This document shows positions 5,867 to 10,126 of a DNA stretch of 10,126 nt, piece after piece; within the stretch, counting starts at the first letter, position 1, and each line of letters opens with the position of its first letter. Under the pieces are notes generated by a model. That model had not been told where the DNA came from, searched no databases, and saw nothing but the letters and a program-made list of their open reading frames with translations. Made by a program: the position numbers and the translations under genes. Source of the stretch: an uncultured Eubacteriales bacterium (GTDB lineage: Bacteria > Bacillota > Clostridia > UBA1381 > UMGS1253); NCBI GenBank assembly GCA_900550065.1, contig URQR01000064.1, positions 1 to 10,126 of the forward strand, given 5' to 3'.

Positions 5867-7244
5867 ATTGCTCTATTATCTGCTCCCCAATTTTATACAC
5901 ATTGCCCGCGCCCATTGTAATCACCATGTCACCCTCTTGCAGCGTGCCGCGCAATATATCCACAATTTCATCAAAGCCGCTCACATAGCGCGCCGCCCGG
6001 CCGCGTTTTTGCAGCCGCTCCACAAGATCGCGTGCGTGAATTTTTCCGTTATCTTTCTCGCGCGCAGCGTAAATGTCCGTTACAATAATCTCGTCCGCAT
6101 CATCAAACGCCTCTGTGAATTCGTCCAAAAGCAGCATCGTACGCGTATACGTATGCGGCTGAAACACGACGTAAAGCTTCCCTTCGCACAGGCGCGCCGC
6201 CGTTTGCAGCGTACACTTGATTTCTGTCGGGTGGTGCGCATAATCGTCAACCACAACCGCACCCCTGCAGCTCCCCTTGCGCTCAAATCGGCGATGTACA
6301 AGTGCAAATGCCTCCAATCCCTTTGCAATCTTTGCGCCGTCAAGCCCCATGGCGTACCCCGCCGCAAAGCATGCAAGCGCATTTTTGACATTGTGTTCGC
6401 CGACTGCTTGCAACTTTACATGGATGATTTCTCCATCATATTCTACATCAAATTCGCCGCAGCCATCTTGATAGGACAAATTCTCCGGACAAAAAATATT
6501 TTCTTCACCGATTCCATAGGTGATGACCTGCGCACGCGCATCTTTGATACACTCCATCGCATTTGCGTCGTCGCCGCAGACAACCACGTATCCCTCTTCG
6601 TCAGGAATCGCCGCAAACTCTGTAAACGCCTGCTTAATATGGTCCAAATCCTTAAAAAAATCGAGGTGGTCGGCGTCGACATTTGTGATAACTGCAATTT
6701 TCGGAAAAAACTCTAAAAATGAGCAATGGTACTCGCACGCTTCTGTCAAAAAATAATCCGAATCGCCAAGCCGCATATTTCCGCCAATCACATCAAGCTC
6801 GCCGCCCAGCATAATCGTTGGATCGCATTCACCTTCAAGCAAAACATGCGACATCATAGAAGTCGTCGTCGTTTTTCCGTGCGTACCTGCGACACAAATA
6901 CTACAGCCATAGCCGCGCATGACAGCGCCTAAAAATACGGAACGTTCCACCGCTTTAATTCCGCTCCCTACCGCAAAGGTCAGCTCCTCATTCTCCGGAT
7001 TGATTGCCGCCGTATATACAACAAGGTCGGCGCCATTCGTATTTTCTTTCGCATGTCCTGTGTATATTGTAACGCCGAGCGCTGCAAGCTGGCGCGTTAT
7101 ATGCGATTCTTTCATATCAGACCCAGTGACCTTGTAGCCGCGCTTAACACAAATTTGCGCCAATGCGCTCATACTGATGCCGCCGATTCCAATAAAGTGG
7201 ATATGTCCTCCCGGTTCAATTTCCGACAAATAAAAATCGTTCAT
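5865..7244 (-). CDS. murC: UDP-N-acetylmuramate--L-alanine ligase
   Basis: MurC (459 residues, normal length) joins L-alanine to UDP-N-acetylmuramate using ATP, the first step of the peptide stem of peptidoglycan, in the cytoplasm. The N-terminal UDP-binding domain shows G-I-G-G-I-S-M-S-A-L-A (19-29) and G-S-D (41-43). The ATP-binding central domain shows the Mur ligase P-loop G-T-H-G-K-T-T-T-T (120-128), T-E-A-C-E-Y (167-172) and N-V-D-A-D-H-L-D (188-195). The C-terminal domain shows H-R-R-F-E (317-321), D-Y-A-H-H-P-T-E (334-341), F-Q-P-H-T-Y-T-R-T (361-369) and G-A-G-N-V-Y (445-450). All the expected motifs are intact. The start is ATG 7242-7244, with GGGGG at 7256-7260 on the complementary strand as a rather distant ribosome binding site. 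No other mur genes flank it. Its leader contains a long inverted repeat. Confidence 0.97.
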   Translation of the reverse strand: MNDFYLSEIEPGGHIHFIGIGGISMSALAQICVKRGYKVTGSDMKESHITRQLAALGVTIYTGHAKENTNGADLVVYTAAINPENEELTFAVGSGIKAVERSVFLGAVMRGYGCSICVAGTHGKTTTTSMMSHVLLEGECDPTIMLGGELDVIGGNMRLGDSDYFLTEACEYHCSFLEFFPKIAVITNVDADHLDFFKDLDHIKQAFTEFAAIPDEEGYVVVCGDDANAMECIKDARAQVITYGIGEENIFCPENLSYQDGCGEFDVEYDGEIIHVKLQAVGEHNVKNALACFAAGYAMGLDGAKIAKGLEAFALVHRRFERKGSCRGAVVVDDYAHHPTEIKCTLQTAARLCEGKLYVVFQPHTYTRTMLLLDEFTEAFDDADEIIVTDIYAAREKDNGKIHARDLVERLQKRGRAARYVSGFDEIVDILRGTLQEGDMVITMGAGNVYKIGEQIIEQ

Positions 7245-7276
7245 ACAATATACTACCCCCGGTTTTGATTTTATGC

Positions 7277-7342
7277 CGTTTCGTAAGCAAGCGGACAGGC
7301 CGCCTATGCATATATTTATATAAAAACATTATATACGAAACG
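7277..7342 (-). promoter_or_regulatory. Long inverted repeat in the murC leader
   Basis: CGTTTCGTA (7277-7285) and TACGAAACG (7334-7342) are exact 9-base inverted repeats 48 bases apart. Between them lies a smaller stem (GCGG 7291-7294, CCGC 7300-7303). In a transcript starting near 7384 the arms could pair into a long stem upstream of the ribosome binding site. They could also be paired protein sites. A TATAAT-like sequence for the minus strand lies at 7328-7333, but its -35 is poor. Confidence 0.4.
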
Positions 7343-7390
7343 TAACAAAAATAAAACGTTTTTCTTAAATTTTATTTACTTTTTTATGAT

Positions 7391-7419
7391 ATTATGGCTT
7401 CTTTCCCAATTTTCTTCAA
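7391..7419 (-). promoter_or_regulatory. Candidate murC promoter
   Basis: On the minus strand TTGAAG (7414-7419), a 17-base spacer and CATAAT (7391-7396) fit a moderate sigma-A promoter. It would give a leader of about 140 bases. Confidence 0.5.
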
Positions 7420-7552
7420 TAAAATATTCCTTAATCTTGCCGGACTGTCAATATGCTCAGTTTTCCGCTATACATTCTATTAAAAATATACAACAAAATC
7501 ACATATATGAACCACACACGAAATCAAATTACCCATATTCCGGGAAAAAGGC

Positions 7553-7581
7553 TTGACTATTACAATTCTTTATGTGAAAAT
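7553..7581 (+). promoter_or_regulatory. Candidate spoVG promoter
   Basis: TTGACT (7553-7558), a 17-base spacer and GAAAAT (7576-7581), preceded by TGT as an extended -10. The -35 is strong and the -10 is weak. B. subtilis spoVG is driven by sigma-H. I looked for an AGGA...GAAT arrangement and found no convincing one. Confidence 0.5.
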
Positions 7582-7642
7582 GAAACATAGAACAGAACAA
7601 TGATTGTATCTGTGTTTGTTTCATCATTACTTACATGGCGGC

Positions 7643-7663
7643 CTCTTGTTATACCAACAAGGG
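7643..7663 (+). other. Hairpin touching the spoVG ribosome binding site
   Basis: CTCTTGTT (7643-7650) pairs with AACAAGGG (7656-7663), including one G-U pair, around a 5-base loop. The Shine-Dalgarno sequence AAGGTGGTGA follows almost at once (7665-7674). The stem could affect ribosome access or mRNA stability. Confidence 0.45.
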
Positions 7664-7681
7664 AAAGGTGGTGATTATATC

Positions 7682-7975
7682 GTGGAAATTACAGATATCA
7701 GGGTTAGGAAGCTCAATACGGAAGGTAAGATGAAGGCTGTTGTCTCCGTTACCTTTGATAATGCTATAGTTGTTCATGATATTAAAATTATTGACGGACA
7801 GGAAAAACTGTTTATTGCAATGCCGAGCCGGAAAACACCGGACGGCGAATTTAAGGACATTGCACATCCGATCAATGCGCAAATGCGCCAGTATCTTGAA
7901 GATGCGATTCTCGAAAAGTACGAAACCGCATTAGCTGAAGAAACTGCCGAGCCGCAGATTCCGGAAGAGCAATAG
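7682..7975 (+). CDS. spoVG: Septation/sporulation regulator SpoVG
   Basis: This is a 97-residue SpoVG homologue. The GTG at 7682 is the start because AAGGTGGTGA (7665-7674) lies 7 bases before it and because family proteins begin M-E-I-T-D-I-R-V-R-K. The longer frame from TTG 7604 is not used. Family signatures are N-T-E-G-K-M-K-A-V-V-S-V-T-F, V-V-H-D-I-K-I-I-D-G, L-F-I-A-M-P-S-R-K-T-P-D-G-E-F-K-D-I-A-H-P-I-N and the C-terminal helix Q-Y-L-E-D-A-I-L-E-K-Y. An acidic tail follows (about 85-97). In Bacillus the protein affects asymmetric septation at sporulation; in Staphylococcus and Borrelia it binds nucleic acid and regulates capsule and virulence genes. The gene is alone here, without the purR, yabJ and glmU neighbours of B. 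subtilis, and ends at a very stable hairpin. The stop codon is TAG. Confidence 0.96.
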   Translation: MEITDIRVRKLNTEGKMKAVVSVTFDNAIVVHDIKIIDGQEKLFIAMPSRKTPDGEFKDIAHPINAQMRQYLEDAILEKYETALAEETAEPQIPEEQ

Positions 7976-8070
7976 GTCCTTTTCTTCCCAACTCGCTTCA
8001 TTTTATAACCGCAGACAAGAAATCGCCGTAAATAACGTAATTGAAAACACAGGAAACAAATTCATACATA

Positions 8071-8105
8071 AAGCAAGGCTTTGCGGCTGCAAAGCCTTGC
8101 TTTTT
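8071..8105 (+). terminator. Very stable terminator after spoVG
   Basis: AAGCAAGGCTTTGC (8071-8084) and GCAAAGCCTTGCTT (8089-8102) form a perfect 14-base-pair stem with a GGCT loop and a T run at 8101-8105. It lies between convergent genes and probably also helps stop the ECF gene from the other side, though the U-tract there is short. Confidence 0.92.
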
Positions 8106-8125
8106 CATTTTTCTATTCGCCTCTT

Positions 8126-8680
8126 CTATGCCCTTTTTGGAAAAAGCCCCGTACTCTTCAAAAACTTCGCCTTTTCCAGCGCAAACGCAAGGATTACCGT
8201 AAATACGCAGTCAACCGAATGATGGAAGACCGTAATACCAAATACCGTACCAAACAGGTAACTCAGCGATGTACTCTGCGCAAAACCAAGCATAGGCCCA
8301 AAGAGATACACAGATGCGGCCTCGCCCAATCCATGCAGGATAGCGCAAATAACAAATACCAAATAAGGGTTCACTTTCTTTTTCAGCATAAACGCGCCAA
8401 CCAGTGCAAATATAATATGGCTCGCCGCACGAATCGCCACAATCGGCCCCACCGAGATTAAAAATCCGACTGTCGAGCCAATTACCGTACAAACCGCAAC
8501 CCACGGACTAAAAAACATCGCCAGCAGGGTTGGCACATGCGCGGCAAATGTCACGCTGAACGGCTGCGGCAGAGGCAGCTTAAACGGTAATAGTGGAATA
8601 ATAAGCGAAAACGCCGTCAGTACCCCAGCTATTACAATGTGTTTTATGTAGTCGTTTTTCTTAGTTAAAGTATTCCCCAT
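8126..8680 (-). CDS. ECF transporter S component (vitamin uptake, substrate uncertain)
   Basis: This 184-residue integral membrane protein is predicted to bind a vitamin or related micronutrient and to work with a shared energising module (EcfA, EcfA', EcfT) encoded elsewhere. The second ATG at 8680 is chosen over ATG 8698 because GAAGGGG (8688-8694) lies 7 bases before it and overlaps the longer reading. After a polar N-terminus (MGNTLTKKNDYIKH) come about five or six hydrophobic segments: HIVIAGVLTAFSLIIPLLP, HVPTLLAMFFSPWVAVCTVIG, SVGPIVAIRAASHIIFALVG, YLVFVICAILHGLGEAA, and a last one near the C-terminus. The pattern 'HVPTLLAMFFSPW...GSTVGFLI...IRAASHIIFALVGA' matches S components I associate with niacin-type (NiaX-like) uptake, but this is from memory and not firm. 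A palindrome sits in its promoter. I recognised no riboswitch in the leader. The stop is TAG, just before the spoVG terminator. Confidence 0.8.
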   Translation of the reverse strand: MGNTLTKKNDYIKHIVIAGVLTAFSLIIPLLPFKLPLPQPFSVTFAAHVPTLLAMFFSPWVAVCTVIGSTVGFLISVGPIVAIRAASHIIFALVGAFMLKKKVNPYLVFVICAILHGLGEAASVYLFGPMLGFAQSTSLSYLFGTVFGITVFHHSVDCVFTVILAFALEKAKFLKSTGLFPKRA

Positions 8681-8840
8681 GCTTATTCCCCTTCTCATTT
8701 TATTTTTAAATATTTTACATCATTGCCGATAGAATTTCAAGTGGCGGCGCCATATTTTATCATTTTTCTCGTTCTTTCCCGTCGTATAGAACTGCTATAT
8801 TATATAAATCAAACAATTGATTCATGAATAAATGCGTTTT

Positions 8841-8867
8841 TTTATACCATGATAGTATAACTATCAA
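8841..8867 (-). promoter_or_regulatory. Candidate promoter of the ECF gene
   Basis: On the minus strand TTGATA (8862-8867) and TATAAA (8841-8846) are separated by 15 bases, with TGG before the -10 (extended -10). The spacer is short, so the extended -10 would carry the recognition. A second -10-like TATAAT at 8799-8804 has no good -35. Confidence 0.5.
8850..8866. promoter_or_regulatory. 17-base palindrome, probable operator of the ECF gene
   Basis: TGATAGTATAACTATCA is a perfect palindrome with 7-base arms and an ATA centre. It lies between the -35 and -10 of the candidate promoter, overlapping the -35, the classic place for a repressor site. I do not recognise it as a box of a known regulator. 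Confidence 0.55.
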
Positions 8868-8873
8868 TAGTAT

Positions 8874-8908
8874 AAAAAGCTCCCTATCGTTTCCGATAAG
8901 GAGCTTTT
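8874..8908 (-). terminator. Terminator of the surface-protein gene
   Basis: AAAAGCTCC (8875-8883) pairs with GGAGCTTTT (8900-8908), extended inside by TATCG with CGATA after one mismatch. Read on the minus strand it ends in a run of T (8874-8878) and lies just after the TAA at 8915. It separates this gene from the ECF promoter. Confidence 0.9.
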
Positions 8909-8914
8909 CTGCTT

Positions 8915-10126
8915 TTATCTTGCGTAACGAATATAAATCACATCTGTTACCACATCTTTATTTGTTTTAATAAACGCATAATTCATACGATGCAGGGACG
9001 TATTCTCAAAATCCATATTTCCTTCCGAATCCTCTTCGTAACCGGACGTGCATATGTCATACGCCGACGCACTCTGTATTTGTTTATGACTTGCCATTGC
9101 CGGATTATAGTAGATAACATTTGCAGTATATGGAACAACAAAGGTTTTCGATGAATTTTCAGAAAACTTACCTGTTTCATCCACCAGAGTCATTCGAAGC
9201 CCCTTAAATGTATCCACTGTCTTTCCCACGTATCCAAAATACACTTCATTTTCCTGATTGCCTTCTTCGCCGATATATTTGTAATTTTTGGCTCCTTTTA
9301 GATCAACCATGTTTCTAAAGGACGTATAATAGGGAATCGCATTAATGCCCGGACTAAATATAACATCAATGTCCTGTACCATGCCGCTTTGGTCCGTACT
9401 GTAGAGGAACACATCGCCTTTTTCCATTCCCTGAATTAAATCCCTAAGCCCTCCTGCGGCAGTCAGCAAATCTTCGGCCAGCCTACCATTTTCCTAATAC
9501 TTTATTAGATAACAAGGTTTGCCATTTATTAAAGGACTTCTCCACTCTTCCAGCACGCATAAGGACTCATTTTGACCAAGCCATATATCTGCGTCAAGAA
9601 TCAGTGCAATTTTTGCTCCCTTTCCAGCGTCACCGTACAGATAGGCAGTATATGTTTTACCGTCTTCTAAGCTTTCTATGCCGGATACATGATAATCTGC
9701 AATATCTCTATCCGGCGACAGGAAGAATATGTTTGCTTCTTCTAACATTGTGCCAATGTCACTGCCTGTATTAAATCTGTTGTTTTTTGCGTCCCATGCA
9801 GCACCCGGTGCAATACCATTAAACTGAAGCGTTCTTTTTTCTGGGTTCGTCCCGGCCAGCGTAATCCGAGTAATCCTGTCATACTGTACCGTAAATCCAA
9901 TAAGCCTGTCAGCCTCCGAATCGCCTGTCGGCGAAAGCTCCCGCCTAAGCGGATACTCAGTCAAGTATTCCAACAATATGCGTGGTGTCAGATTAACATT
10001 CGATGCCCCTTCAAACACTTCGGAGGCAAGTGCAAGCTCAGGGCTGATTTCAAATATATTTGAATCAAACATGCTATGAAGCTGACTCTTTGTATAATAT
10101 TGATTAAGCTCTTGCATAACGCCATT
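8915..10126 (-). pseudogene. C-terminal part of a surface-type protein with an in-frame TAG
   Basis: The frame enters from the right edge (the ATG at 10117 is probably internal, as the frame is open before it) and reads 210 codons to TAG at 9494-9496. It then continues in the same frame for 192 more codons to TAA at 8915. The join reads '...NGKPCYLIKY', TAG, 'ENGRLAEDLL...', which makes sense as one domain: a strand 'INGKPCYLIKY-x-ENGRL', then 'MEKGDVFLYSTDQSGMVQDIDVIF', a pattern I know from repeat regions of clostridial S-layer-type proteins. The downstream half has no good start of its own. The first in-frame candidate is TTG at 9469, without a clear ribosome binding site. No enzyme motif, membrane helix or anchor is visible. 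The N-terminal part, where a signal peptide or SLH domains would be expected, is outside the window. The TAG may be a true nonsense mutation, a sequence error or a recoded codon. If it is real and not read through, the product lacks its last 192 residues. Confidence 0.72.

Larger units (their letters stand above)
7245..7681. other. Divergent intergenic region between murC and spoVG
   Basis: The 437 AT-rich bases hold the murC leader and candidate promoter (7245-7419), a stretch of about 130 bases (7420-7552) in which I see no gene, terminator or clear repeat, and the spoVG promoter and leader (7553-7681). No reading frame with a convincing ribosome binding site is present apart from the two flanking genes. 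Confidence 0.7.

Noticed and set aside
5868..6716. 282-codon open frame on the plus strand opposite murC
   Set aside because: It lies wholly antisense to a complete murC with all motifs, its translation has no recognisable family pattern, and no ribosome binding site precedes it.
7604..7681. Longer N-terminus of SpoVG from TTG 7604
   Set aside because: Family proteins start at MEITDIRV, and the Shine-Dalgarno sequence at 7665-7674 fits GTG 7682.
8681..8840. Possible vitamin riboswitch in the ECF leader
   Set aside because: I compared it by eye with preQ1, TPP, THF and cobalamin leader features and found no match; only short AT-rich stems are visible.
8821..8908. CRISPR-like or transposon-end repeats around the palindromes
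   Set aside because: Only one palindrome and one terminator hairpin are present; there are no regularly spaced repeats and no paired copies elsewhere.

Overview
The window looks like chromosomal DNA of a Gram-positive, low-to-medium GC, probably spore-forming member of the Clostridia. The reasons are a SpoVG homologue close to the Bacillus/Clostridium form, strong purine-rich ribosome binding sites, well-formed sigma-A promoters with 17-bp spacers, intrinsic terminators between nearly all units, an ECF-type vitamin transporter S component, and fragments of large cell-surface proteins at both ends. I saw no phage, IS, CRISPR, tRNA or rRNA gene. I could not run searches, so family calls rest on motifs read by eye.

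Layout. 2-256 (+) is the last part of a surface or repeat-domain protein, closed by a terminator. 382-1617 (+) is an MFS permease resembling the organophosphate:phosphate antiporter branch, behind a near-consensus promoter. 1734-3092 (+) is a membrane-anchored NodB-type polysaccharide deacetylase, and 3231-4910 (+) is a membrane-anchored GH26-like glycoside hydrolase. Each has its own promoter, and together they suggest remodelling of a cell-surface or exported polysaccharide. 4911-5096 holds two extended -10 promoters that share a 13-base repeat and bracket a strongly folded stretch, leading into yebC (5097-5831, +). yebC and murC (5865-7244, -) converge on one bidirectional terminator.

7245-7681 is a 437-base divergent intergenic region with the candidate murC promoter and a structured murC leader on the left, and the spoVG promoter and leader on the right. 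spoVG (7682-7975, +) ends at a very stable hairpin. Beyond it, on the minus strand, is an ECF transporter S component (8126-8680). Its candidate promoter contains a 17-base palindrome between -35 and -10, which looks like a repressor operator. The last region (8915-10126, -) is one continuous reading frame of a surface-type protein interrupted by a single in-frame TAG at 9494-9496, entering from beyond the right edge.

Most of the window is envelope biology: peptidoglycan precursor synthesis (murC), envelope/sporulation control (spoVG), exopolysaccharide modification and surface proteins. Genes are mostly in single-gene units with their own promoters and terminators. No obviously new multi-gene system is visible. 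The points most worth checking are the in-frame amber codon, the folded element upstream of yebC, and the palindrome in the ECF promoter.
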